Below, one piece after another: positions 10,559-20,610 of a DNA stretch of 64,000 bases. The notes beneath the pieces were generated by a model. That model did no database searches, was not told where the DNA came from, and saw only the letters and a list, made by a program, of their open reading frames with translations. The position numbers were made by a program, and so were the translations under genes. How positions within the stretch are numbered: the first letter of the stretch is position 1; the number at the start of each line of letters is the position of its first letter. The stretch lies in the NCBI GenBank assembly GCA_019828565.1, contig JAHDYR010000053.1, forward strand, positions 124,001 through 188,000, written 5' to 3'. Source of the stretch: Carpediemonas membranifera (taxonomy: Eukaryota; Fornicata).

Positions 10559-11464
10559 ATATCAGTCTCACACCCTCCCTTCATGCGTATAGTCTGCTTC
10601 TCAGCGTTTGAACAGAGCTCACAGACGGTGAACGTCTTGTCATTGTTGTTCTTGTCCTTGCGAGTGACCGTCGAAAAGCTATCATCCTCTGTGTCGGAAC
10701 TAGCCCCGCGACACCTCACAGATTCTGTGGACGAACCTGTGGCAGAAGTCGCACTCTAAGACAGTTTCGTCTGTTCTACCGTCAACGAAGAAGAGGCCAC
10801 GTAAGTCTGCGCAGTAAGGGCAACACTTGCGGAGGCTGTTCTTCCACATCTTGGCAGTGCTGCCCATGAAGTATTCCGCGTCGGAAGCGCCTGGGTTCGT
10901 GTTCCTAAACTGCTCAGTCATGTGGTTCATGGCCTCAATCATCTCAGCGACGTTGGCACCGTTGACTGACGAAGCTTGCATTGCACGCGTGGAGTCAACG
11001 GACATAGTGGGCTGCTCAGCGGTCTGAACAGTGGGGTGGGGGGTGGGGACGGCAGGATTGCGGCGCGGCTGGCACACCCGGAAGGCTCTTTGGGAGCTGT
11101 CGAGCTTGGAATTTCGCAAATGATCAATTTCAGCGTCAGTGAGGGTTACAAGCTGGCTGAGTCCGGCTATCAATGCGGCACGCCCTGTATCTGTCGCGTG
11201 AATTCCTTGGTAGATGCCCTTCGTGTTAGGAGAGAGTTTGCGGCCAGCAAGGTTCTCGATAGCCTTGGGTACTGACCTCATGAAGTCCTACTTGCGCGGC
11301 ATGCGCTCTAGAATAGTTTTTGGGAGGATTGCAAGGATTGCATCCGCGATGGAGCGACAATCGCATTTCGTGCTTCTCTCTTCCCAACGATAGCATGTTG
11401 CGATGATTGTGTGCACAATATCACGCACAGTATCTCTTGAAAGCCGCTCCTGGTCTTCTACCAT
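10559..11464 (-). pseudogene. PHD-2: truncated PHD-finger gene relic
   Basis: Reads from an ATG at 11464. An in-frame TAG interrupts codons just before 11281, and a frame change follows the finger near 10705. The C-terminus is cut off by the minisatellite unit. Cysteine pattern C-x2-C (CPYC), then CDFC, FVH and C, then CELC, parallels PHD-1 of transposon A (52506-53729). The N-terminal part also resembles PHD-1 in a helical segment with spaced Val/Ile/Leu. The next gene outward is a divergent 71-aa ORF, as in transposon A. It is likely the remnant of a related element's right-end gene. Confidence 0.65.
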
Positions 11465-11518
11465 ACTGCCCCCCTTTTGTGGGGGTGTAAAAAAACTGAG
11501 TGCAGTTTTAAGTTGGAA

Positions 11519-11734
11519 ATGGAATCCTACAGGTATAGAGACTATTACGAAGAGATAGGAACCATTATAGCTGCAATTGATGCAATATTAGCGCATCCAG
11601 GACTGTGGGCGGTAGCAGAGCGTGTTGGAATGGATAGATTAGCAAGAGCGAAGGACTTACTCAATATAGAGCAAGAAAGGGCCAAATGCGGGATTCCGCC
11701 ATCAAGTTCAGAAGAGTACAGTGATTCACAGTAA
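11519..11734 (+). CDS. 71-aa acidic helical protein, unknown
   Basis: ATG at 11519, stop at 11734. The product is 71 residues, helical with Ala/Ile/Leu-rich centre and a Ser/Glu tail (SSSEEYSDSQ). It is divergent from the PHD-2 relic. The corresponding position in transposon A holds another 71-aa ORF (53825-54040). Their sequences are not evidently alike, but length and position match exactly. Function unknown. Confidence 0.4.
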   Translation: MESYRYRDYYEEIGTIIAAIDAILAHPGLWAVAERVGMDRLARAKDLLNIEQERAKCGIPPSSSEEYSDSQ

Positions 11735-11821
11735 ACCGTAGCGATCTATTGAGTTATATTCAGTTCTGGCCATGTTCGGCTTTTTCCGGAATGTCAAAAA
11801 TTTGACACGTCCATTTCGCTT

Positions 11822-11922
11822 AAATTGCTGATTGCCAACGCTAGACCAGACATGCCAGGCTGTAGTACACGTGCTATACTACAACGTGGTGGTTCTGGTT
11901 TGCCGTTGGCAATCAGCAATTT
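11822..11922. repeat. 19-bp perfect inverted repeat
   Basis: AAATTGCTGATTGCCAACG at 11822-11840 has its exact inverse at 11904-11922, with a 63-nt spacer that has a smaller TGTAGTA/TACTACA pair. It lies just beyond the 71-aa ORF, as a hairpin does at 54067-54099 in transposon A. Could be a terminator, a small element, or element-end structure. Confidence 0.6.
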
Positions 11923-12147
11923 CGAGAACAGACAAACTTCTTTTGCGATTTTTGCAACTTCTGGAGCATATATCATTTGGTACAGACCCAGCCACGCAAT
12001 AAAAACGCATAGCGTGGCTTACCATGGTCGGAACTATCCTAAAAAAGTTTGCGGTAAATATTGAGTAAATATTTAATATAGATCTCGAGATTTAACGTCC
12101 CTTAGGTAGCCCTTGGATGCAAACATCCGCCCAGTAAATTTCGCTGT
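11923..12147. other. No gene seen
   Basis: AT-rich intergenic sequence with small inverted pairs (GCCACGC/GCGTGGC near 11990-12020 and AAATATT/AATATTT near 12055-12075). Nothing else is recognised. Confidence 0.5.
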
Positions 12148-12211
12148 ACAGCTCTAGCCCAAGACAAAAATATGAGGGCTCGAAGTTTTGGCCTTCTCAG
12201 AAAAAGGTGGC
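12148..12211 (+). repeat. Dispersed 64-bp repeat, copy 2
   Basis: Copy of 323-386. It precedes the truncated start of gypsy beta by about 30 bp. Confidence 0.7.
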
Positions 12212-12242
12212 AGTATACTGCTACTTTTCTTTGCTTGAGTAG

Positions 12243-14444
12243 CTGTATTACACCCCCTCCAGACAGCATGATTGACGATCTGGTAGCAAGACTAGAGGGT
12301 AAGACCCTCTTCGCTAAGCTGGACCTAAGCAAGGCCTTTCACCAGATTCCTATGACCAAGAGCTCACGCAGACTAACGGCGTTTACAGTTGGGAAGCGTA
12401 AGTACCAGTACAAGCGTTTAGCTTTCGGACTCAAAGGGGCCGCAGCCTTCTGTCAGAAGACCCTCGAATCCGTACTGGGCGATGCACTGTGGACACGGTG
12501 TCTCGCATATGTAGACGACATAGTAATATTCGGAGAGAACCAGAGAGAGTACCTCGACAATCTGGACTATGTCTTGAGAAAGCTCAACTCGGCCAAGTTG
12601 AAGCTGAATCTGTCCAAGTCTGAGTTCGGACTGACAGAAATAGAATACTTGGGCTGGCTTGTGAATGGCGACGGCAAGCGAATCGCGCCTGACCGCCTAG
12701 AAGGCATCGACCGCCTAACCAGCCCGAGAGATGTTGCCGGAGTCAGAACCTTACTCGGGTTCACGAACTATTTTAGCCATATGATTCCGAACTACGGCAA
12801 TATGATGGAGCCTGTCCTGGCTCTGACGAGAGCCAAGGAAGAGTTCCGTTGGGAGAAGGCCCAACAAGATGCCCTAGTCGACATCAAAGCGACCCTATCT
12901 CAGAACAACATGTTAAGTCACCCCAAGCGTGGCTGCCAATTAATCCTACAAACCGACGCGAGTGACTACGCTGTCGGGGCAGTTTTGTTACAGATCGAAG
13001 ACGGGGAGGAGCGTCCGATTGCTTTCTATTCCAAGACACTATCGGATGTTCAAAGAAGGTGGAGCACCTATGAAAAGGAAGGCTTCAGCATTTATTACGC
13101 TATGATCAAGGCCGAGCGGTTCCTAGTAGGCAGGCCGTTTACTGTGAGAACGGACCACCGGAATTTGCTGTATATCGCGACAAGCACGAACGCTAAGGTA
13201 ACTAGATGGCGCATGGCACTGGAAAGGTTCGACTATTCCGTCGTACACGTGCCTGGTCAAGCGAACGGTGCTGCCGACGCGCTATCTCGCCTATGCGGTG
13301 CAACAGTCGAGGCAGATGATCACGCCACGTGGATCTCCGAGGTTCACGGAGGCATACACGGCCATCTCGGAGCGAGAGCGACGGTGAACAAGCTTATATC
13401 GCTCGGTAGGAGGTGGAGGGGCATGTATAAGGACGCAGAGGAGTTTGTCCAGTCGTGTCCTGTGTGCCAGGTCACGCGCAAGACGGCCAAGCCCGTCCAA
13501 CACTTGCGCCACCGTACGGCAGGTCGCCTGCCGTTTGATGTCGTGCAGGTAGACACGATCGGACCCATCGCGGAGAGCGAGGGTCTGCGGTACGTGTGCG
13601 TGTTAATTGACACGTACTCGAAGCTAACTATGCTGGTCCCCACGCGTTCGACGGACGCAGATGCCGCGGCAGGGGCAATTTTGGCCTGGGTGGGTCACTA
13701 CGGAATTCCCCGGGTGATTCACAGCGACGGGGGCAGCCAGTATAGAAATAAGCTGATTGACGCTCTAATGGAAAGGCTCGGGTCGCAACATCACGTCGGC
13801 ACGCCTTACCGCCCGGGTTCTCAAGGAATAGTTGAGAGGGTCAACGCCGAGGTTAAGAGGCATCTAGAGACGCTAATGCTCGATCTGCAGGAGTTTAGAT
13901 GGACACGGCTACTACCTTTGGCTCAGTACATCATTAATTCAACATCTGTGGCCAGGACAGGCCTATCGCCACTGAATTTGCTTTATAACCAAGACGTGGT
14001 CGTAAGACCAGAATATATCATGAGCAATGAGAGCAAGATGCCATTTGAGGCCTTCAAGCGCAGCCTGGAACTACAGAGAGTCATCCAAGACCAGGCGCTG
14101 CAACAACAAACACCAGCAGAAGCATCGCACGTGGCCCTATCGAACAAGCCAGTGCTGGTAACGACCACTGTCGGCCGCCGCACGAAGCTGGCTGGGCCAA
14201 TGTGGTGCCAGGGACCCGCAGAGTCGCCGAACGTTTACTTCGTGGAGAACCTGACGACAGGCGTAGTGGCTAAGGTCCATGCCGAGCGTCTAAGACATTT
14301 TGAGTCTGACGCGACAAGGGCTGAGTTGACACGGCTCGCGGCCCAGAGAGTTGACGAATATGTCGTAGAAGCGATCGACTCTCACAAATTTGAGGACGGC
14401 GTCCTTCACCTACATGTGCTGTGGGAGGGGTACCTCTGTGCCGT
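12243..14444 (+). CDS. pol: Gypsy beta pol, 5'-truncated (RT-RNase H-integrase)
   Basis: Ty3/gypsy polyprotein lacking gag, protease and the first RT motifs; similarity begins at PPDSMIDDLVARLEG. RT active site is AYVDDIVIF (about 12504-12530). RNase H starts near TDASDYAVGAVLLQ and contains RTDHRNL. The integrase has an HHCC finger ending CPVCQ, then VDTIGP, HSDGGSQ and GIVERVN as the D,D,E triad. It ends in a chromodomain-like VVEAIDSHKF...VLWEGY that is cut by the foreign gag insertion. Open throughout this span. The N-terminal codons 12172-12242 of the open frame belong to unrelated flanking repeat. Confidence 0.9.
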
Positions 14445-15712
14445 TCTTGGGCCTTGTAAGCCTCCCGTCTGATGAGGAACCTGCAGTCCTTCGTCTCGTG
14501 GTGCGGGTTCCAGCCATGCTGTGTGCAGTATCTCGTGTGGGAAGGAGGCATGCGGAACTTGGTCTTGTCCCTGAACTGCTGGAACGGATCGCGACCATCG
14601 AGCCTGCGAGCGAGCGGCTTCCTGCCTGAAGTGCCCGACGCCTGCTCGTTGTTGTCGGCTTGTGGGCTGGCGAGTCTGAAGGCACGCCATGGGATAATGA
14701 TGTTCTCGTCGTGATCAACATCCAAGTCGCGAAGTTTGTCGAGAAGTTCGCTGATCTTGTCGGAGTAGTCCTCAATCTCTTCTTCGTATACATCCTCGGC
14801 TTCTTTGGAGAAACCTCTAGTGGCGAAGTCCCGAATGATCCGCTCGAGCAGTTTTGCGGAGATGGTGGGGACGTCCTTGATGTCTGGGTTGAGGGCGCTT
14901 ATGAGCTTACGTGCCTTCTCGACGGCCGTTCGGTGCCGGGGCTCCGGACCGTATAGCGTGATGTTGTCGAGCTTTGCCTTGAGGAGCTTGGCTCTTGCGC
15001 CCGGGTCCGTACTAGTCAAGAGGGTATATGCGAGGTAGGGGGCGATGGAGGTCGCCTCCTTGGCGAGGAAAGCGTAGACGTCCCCGCCATCGAAGACTGG
15101 CCAAGCCGCCGAGGAGGGGGCGGGCTTGGTCTCCTCGGGCACTGGGGGCATGTACACGAACGCCACCGAGACGTCTTCGCCGTCCGTGCCGGTCAGGTTG
15201 CCAGGCCGTGCGACTGTCTCGACGTTTGCGATGTCGTAGTCGTCGGTCAGCTGGGTGAAGAAGTCGCGGGTCTTCTTGCCGCAGTCAGTCCGTATCTGGG
15301 GATGTTGAGCTTCAAGGCACTCCCGGGTCATTGCTGTCAGGGTGGGGTCCTTGTGCTTCGCTGCACACTCGCTACAGGCGGCGAACGTGGCTTTTCTTAT
15401 GGTCTTCTGTACCTCCTCTACCCAGATGGCGGTGAGGTTGTCGGTCTTCGTTGTACGGGCTCGTGCCGCAGTACTGGCAGAGCTTGTGTTCGCCGCGCGG
15501 CGAGCATCGGAATCGGACAGAACGGTTCGTTGTAGGTCCTCGAAAGTGTCAAAAAGAGTGGTTGGGAGCCACTGGGCGCGAAGTTTTTCTGTTGTCTCGG
15601 GGGACAATGCCCTAAAGAACGAAATTGGATTCTTCTCGTGGGGCATCGCCGAGAGGTACTCCTGGAGTGCTCTCTCGACGGCGAACGGGGTGTCAATTGT
15701 AAGAGTCTTCAT
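14445..15712 (-). pseudogene. gag: Gypsy gag fragment (zeta-like family)
   Basis: ATG at 15712. Related to the gag of gypsy zeta: similar N-terminal FFRALSPETTE region, a shared ...DVDHDENIIIPWRAF block and a Cys-His element of the form C-x3-H-G-x5-H-x4-C (YCTQHGWNPHHETKDC, 16 residues). The frame runs on past the insertion boundary into gypsy beta antisense and stops at 14270, so its last residues are chimeric. No protease or pol follows, so this is a fragment. Confidence 0.75.
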
Positions 15713-15733
15713 TTGAATCGGCAGTATCGATAC
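14445..15733 (-). mobile_element. Gag fragment of another gypsy inserted in gypsy beta
   Basis: An opposite-strand gag region lies between two copies of CTGTGCCGT (14436-14444 and 15734-15742), which look like a 9-bp target duplication. The continuing chromodomain of gypsy beta is found after the second copy. The right (5') end shows GGCACA followed by the palindrome GTATCGATAC and then the gag ATG, the same arrangement seen after the 5' LTRs of other gypsy elements here. Confidence 0.6.
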
Positions 15734-15742
15734 TGTGCCGTG

Positions 15743-15941
15743 CTAGGGCCCAGAAATATGATAAAGACTGTTTTACGAATTCCGCAGGTTAAGGGCACAC
15801 CTCGAGGAAGAGGCGACATGGGAACGCTTCAACGCCGACCTTGATGAACTTAGGGCATTTGAGGAGTACCTCGCAGACAAACCGAGTTTGCGCAGAAAAC
15901 TCCGAGGTCAAAGGAAATTAGCTTCCTATAGGCAGCGCTAA
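15743..15941 (+). pseudogene. Gypsy beta chromodomain tail
   Basis: Continuation of gypsy beta beyond the gag insertion. It reads FYEFRRLRAHLEEEATWERF and a charged tail to a TAA at 15939-15941, typical of the end of a chromodomain integrase. One +1 frame change is needed near 15775. Confidence 0.6.
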
Positions 15942-16315
15942 TAACCAACGGCTCATCAAAAAGCCATTTTGGGGTTTTGCCCAGTTGGTGACCGCAGCCT
16001 AGGGGGGAAGAGCAGAACGTTGGAATCTAGTTACTGATATTGGTTATTTCTTATGTTCTACACCATTCTGTGCGCTATTTGTTCGTTTAGAACAGCGTTC
16101 TTCAGACTATTGTGCTCAATTGCGTTTTTGACTTCACTGGAGTCGGTCTGGCGGGTTTTGCATTTCGCCGGACTTGAACCGTTAGAATTTTTGCTGACGG
16201 TTGGGAGGCACGTTTGAGCTTGTGGACGGTTTGGGATCATGGGGGGAAGTGTCATGACGACATCATTTAATGATCAGTCTTATTTGGTCAATGATCTCAA
16301 ACCTGCTTCTAAATT
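15942..16315. other. 3' flank of gypsy beta; no gene seen
   Basis: Contains a polypurine stretch (AGGGGGGAAGAG near 16000-16012) that could be the beta polypurine tract, but I cannot define an LTR. Gypsy alpha is truncated at about 16316, inside the integrase zinc finger. Confidence 0.4.
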
Positions 16316-18153
16316 TCACTCTCTCAATTGTTTGGGTACCACAAGCTGGCAGTGGGGGCAGGCCTTGATCCAGCGTCTGATGTCTTTGTACATGCCAGGC
16401 CACGTGGTCTTGGCGGCTTTGACACGGCGAATGCACTCGTCGACGCCGAAGTGTCCGACCGCGTCATTGTGGACGGCGGAGAACTTGTCGAAGTGAGGCT
16501 CTTGGACGACAGCGTTGACTACAGGCGCGTCGGGGAGGATCCGGGAGAGGACGTCTGCAATGACGTTGTCGACGCCACGGACGTGCTGAATGGTGAAGCG
16601 AAACTCGGATAGTCGTAGGGCCCAGCGGAGAAGCTTTTTGACAGTCGGGGCCTTCCGTCTGAGTTGGACGAGGTTGCTATGGTCGGTGTGGACATGTAGG
16701 TCAGACTTGATCTGGAAGAGGGGTTCGAAGACCTTGTTGGTGAGGACAGAGATCACGGCATGCAACTCTTGTTCGTATGTTGACCAATTCGACATGGTCT
16801 TGTCGTAGGTCTTCTGGAAACAGGCCAGAATTGAGCGAGTACCGTCCTCCTCATCTTGTATTAGCACGCCTCCTTCGCCAAGTGATGAAGCGTCGGTGTA
16901 AATGTGCCAGGGTCTATCGAGGTCTGGGTATGTTAGGCTGATGTGAAGCGCCAACTGGGACTTGATGTCGTCAAAAGCAGTCAGTTGTTCCTCGCCGAAG
17001 ACGAACTCGCCGGCTCTGAGTGACCGGTTGAGTGTGGCGAGTGACTTGGTGGCGTCAGGCAGGAACTGTGCGATGTAGTTGATCTTTCCGAGGATTGACT
17101 TCAACTCAGACTGGTCCCGGGGGGCCTGAGGCTGACGATGGCCTGGATGCGGTCGGGGTCGACATGTATGCCATTTCGGTCGACGATAAAGCCGACCGAT
17201 CTGACCTCGGAGGCGCCGATGACGCATTTTGCGGGCGAGAGCTTGAGGTTATGCTCCCGCAAGGCCATGAATATGGTGCGCAGGTCGTCGATGAACGTGT
17301 CATCTGAGTGGGCGGCCTCGAGGATGTCGTCGAGGTACGCCTTGCAGCGGCCGGTGGCAATGGCGGGTGCCATGACGGCCTGGATGGTACGCTGGAAGTA
17401 CGAGGGCGCCGAGGCAAGGCCGAACGGGACGCGGGTGTACTGTAGGTAGTCGTCTGGCGTGACAAAGGCGGAGAGGGCTTGTGAATCTTCGTGGAGGGGA
17501 AGCTGGTGATATCCCTTGACGAGGTCAAGAGCAGCGAACCACTTCGCGCCGCGCATGGACATCAGAAACTCTCTGATGTTAGGTAGCGGGAAGTGATCCT
17601 CCACGAGGTGCTTGTTCAGCTCCGAGTAGTCGACGCACATGCGTGTCTTGTCTTTCTGCTTGACGAGGACGATAGGTGAGGCGAAAGGGCCTTTGGAGGG
17701 AGTGACGATGCCATTCTGGGCGAGCTCCGCTACGATCTCCTTCGTCTTCTTCCTGTTATCAGGCGAGAGGCGGCGCGGCTTAATCTGCACGAGGGTATCG
17801 TCCTTGACGTGCAAGACCATGGGGGGAACGTTGGCCGGTTCAGGACCGAGCGGCTCGAAGATGTCTGAGAACTCTCGCAGAAGTGGCACGACGCGAGAGC
17901 GGAGCTCGTCCGAGGGTATTTGGACTGACTGCCAGCCCGAGCGGTAGTCTGCAAGGGCTGACTGTAGCCTTGATCCGGACACCGAGAACACTGGGAGGAC
18001 GACGTCGTCAGCCGCTGGCGTAGAGTGTGTGAGCCCAAGCGATAGGCCGTCTGAAGTGAGAACGCCGAGGTCTCTGAGAGTGTCGCACCCGATTAGAGGA
18101 CACTGGCGGCCAGGGAGGATGATGAAACGGACGGAGACAGCGACAGGGAATCC
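16316..18153 (-). pseudogene. pol: Gypsy alpha pol (protease end-RT-RNase H-integrase start)
   Basis: Minus-strand continuation of the gag-protease at 27564-28657, displaced by transposon B. It starts with FPVAVSVRFIILPG and continues into RT with the YLDDI active site and FFG-like VPFGLASAPS, then RNase H with YTDASSLGEGG and HTDHSNL, and the integrase HHCC finger ending CPHCQ, where it is truncated. A frame break at a C6 run (about 17120-17127, minus strand) separates the RT connection from the thumb/RNase H: one additional base would restore continuity. Truncation plus frameshift make it defective. Confidence 0.85.
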
Positions 18154-18228
18154 CATACTGTCAACATCCCTAGATTATCTTTGCTAAACCCTAGATTATC
18201 TTCGACCTCAAAAAGCTAGATAATCTAC
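18154..18228 (+). repeat. Transposon B left TIR
   Basis: Pairs with 27489-27563 in inverse orientation over 75 bp with one mismatch at position 61. It contains two copies of CCCTAGATTATCTT and an inverted AGATAATCTA, a layout that suggests repeated transposase-binding sites. Confidence 0.95.
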
Positions 18229-18794
18229 GGTTGCAAGAAAAAATGAACTCGACGATGAGCCGGAGCTGGATCTTCAAAGTGGTATGGTAGTACTTGGCTA
18301 TACCTAAGCAATACGCATGCGCAGTATCAAACTTTAAATCCTGCTAGAAAAAAGTAACATAGGGACAAATTCGAATTGAGAGTTGAGACTCAAAAAACGG
18401 GCAGGGTGGAGGAAATGGTCCATAGGTACGCCTTATGGGTCGCTTCCTCCCCTCTGCCCCTTTTTATCGCAAAAATCGATTTGCCGGATTTGACACACGT
18501 TTGATGTGATCAAAATGGATTTGATAGACATGGGTCCAGATCATGCAGTTGGCCATCCTGAAGCGCTAGGGCGGCCTGCAGCCCGCAGCAATGCCTCTGC
18601 TGAATGCCCTTCATGCCTGACGGACAGGACGCGCGTTGACTCAAAAGGACTGCATGTTTCGGCATCAGAAGAAGGCGTGGAATACAGAGGAGTCATCGCC
18701 GAACCGCTCCGACCAAGTCGGTTATTAGGACATCGCGTTCAGACGGCCTCTGCAATTACCAAGTCAATAGATGGGAGTCGACCTGATCAGCACG
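18229..18794. other. Left subterminal region of B; no gene accepted
   Basis: Includes the dispersed hairpin repeat at 18399-18497 (copy of 416-511). A 102-codon plus-strand frame at 18506-18814 has no recognisable domain and I do not call it. Confidence 0.5.
18399..18497 (+). repeat. Dispersed hairpin repeat, copy 2
   Basis: Homologous to 416-511, with the purine-rich arm and its inverse (CTTCCTCCCCTCTGCCCC) and the following GATTTGCCGGATTTGACACA block. Confidence 0.65.
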
Positions 18795-19107
18795 TCATTT
18801 GGGGTCTCTGGTGACCCTATAGCTGAGCTTGGCTGGGCGCTGCTGCAGCCATGGGCCGCTAGCGCGCTGCTTGGCTCGTTTCTCCTCGTATAGCTGCCGT
18901 AGAGGTCTGATCTGAGCCTCGTTATAATAGTCTGCCCGAGTAGACTCCAGCCACACCGTAAATGTCCCCAAACTCCCCCTCCCAGTCGCTCATACCTCCA
19001 AAATGGCCTATATTCCCTGTAGGAAGCCTAATAAGAGCGGATTTCCCATAATTCATAGTATAGAGGGAAGAGACTTTTGCTACCCAGTCTCCTGATCGTG
19101 GCTTCAA
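18795..19107 (-). pseudogene. C-terminal fragment of an unknown protein
   Basis: Reads about 60 residues (KVSSLYTMNYGKSALIRLP and on) then, after a +1 frame change near 18930, about 45 residues rich in Gln/Arg (YYNEAQIRPLRQLYEEKRAK) to a TGA at 18795-18797. Composition looks protein-like and codon use resembles neighbouring genes, but the 5' side is blocked by stops. It may be the end of a former element gene. Confidence 0.3.
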
Positions 19108-19785
19108 TTTTCACCGGGAGCAATATGCTCTTTTTTGGCAGACAACGCCGCTCCGAGCTCTATCGCGCCCAGCGGTGCCTGCAGCAGCCAGAACAGAGCT
19201 AGAATTCGGGTGATTTTTAATCTCGATCGAAATGCTGCTGACGCACGCTCTAGAGGGACTGAAGCGCTCCTCGAGGCGCCAATGAATGGAGATAGATCGT
19301 GTTGTTCGCGTTTACTTTGAATACTGCAGCAATAATGGAGATGATGAAACTTGCTGGGTAATACGGACGTATTCCTGAACTCCACGTCCTGGAATCGTCA
19401 TAAAGCTCCTACACGATCACTCTACATGCCCCGGAAGCATTGTACGCATGCTCTGAACCGCTGGAGCTGATGTTGGGCTGCTCCGCAGAACAAGGGATGA
19501 TCGCTCATGGACGTCTGAAAGCAGATCCTGGACGATAGAAGGTACGAAGAGAACACGTAAACATTTACATTCATTGCGACGCGTATGCCAACTGGGTTGG
19601 CACTGGCGACATCAACGCAGACTTCGCCATCGCTGTCGGTGGTAGGCGAGTCGTTGATGTTGTTAAGGAGTGATGTGGATGATGGAACTTGCTGTTGAGG
19701 GCGCCGGTGATGCGGGGCTGGCGTGGGGCTGGCGGTTGCGGTGTGGGTGTGGCGCAGAGGGCGGTAACGTCGTGGCGCAGAGGGC
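19108..19785. other. No gene seen
   Basis: Mixed sequence between the fragment gene and the third minisatellite. Short frames lack recognisable motifs. Confidence 0.45.
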
Positions 19786-20197
19786 GCTGGCGTAGGGGTG
19801 CTGTGTGGGCGCTGCGATGAGGGCGCCAGAAATGAGGCGCCAGGGATGAGGCGCCAGGGATGAGGGCGCCATGGATGAGGGCGCCAGGGATGAGGCGCCA
19901 GGGATGAGGCGCCATGGATGAGGGCGCCAGGGATGAGGCGCCATGGATGAGGGCGCCAGGGATGAGGCGCCATGGATGAGGGCGCCAGGGATGAGGCGCC
20001 AGGGATGAGGAGCGCCAGGGATGAGAGCGCCATGGATGAGGAGCGCCAGGGATGAGGCGCCATGGATGAGGGCGCCAGGCATGAGGCGCCAGGGATGAGG
20101 GCGCCAGGGATGAGGCGCCATGGATGAGGGCGCCAGGGATGAGGCGCCAGGGATGAGTGCGCCAGGATGAGGGCGCCAGGATGAGGGCATCAGGCAT
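19786..20197. repeat. Minisatellite, copy 3
   Basis: GGCGCCAGGGATGA array of about 390 bp (from 19808) with frequent GGCGCCATGGATGA variants. It is preceded by the GGCGTAGGGGTGCTGTGTGG flank shared with copies 1 and 2 and followed after about 50 bp by the double hairpin. The variant unit shows independent homogenisation of this copy. Confidence 0.9.
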
Positions 20198-20247
20198 GTG
20201 AGGGGCGCTGCTGCTGGCGTGGTGGCGCTGTGCGGGCGCCTCAGGCC

Positions 20248-20610
20248 ACAGTACAGTATCGAACCCCGAAAACGCCATAATGCCAACACCAATGAGCTTC
20301 ATCAACGAAGATGCGCTCACTGGTGCCGGTTATGGCGTTTTCGGGGTTCGTCGACATTCTGCTCCCAAATCTGCACCAGAATTTTTCTGGAGCATACCCG
20401 GGAGCTGGGCCAGACGAGTGGTGCCGCAGGTGCCTAGCTCCGCTGCTCAGCCTCTTCCAGGCGGCACTCGTTTGAATTCTGCACGAAAAAAAATCAGACA
20501 ACGAAAGATGGGCAAAGGGCCCCGAAAACGCTGTAGTACCAGCGCAAGTGAAGCATTTTGTAATAGAATAGCTTACTTGCGCTGGTGCTGTATTTCGAGG
20601 GCTCTCTCCC
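20248..20610 (+). repeat. Double-hairpin block, copy 3
   Basis: Hairpin arms 20263-20295 with 20315-20347, and 20517-20549 with 20573-20602, homologous to 3075-3431. Substitutions are scattered, yet both stems can still form. Confidence 0.8.

Noticed and set aside
18506-18814. 102-codon plus-strand frame in B
   Set aside because: No domain, composition or conservation support; overlaps a probable minus-strand fragment.
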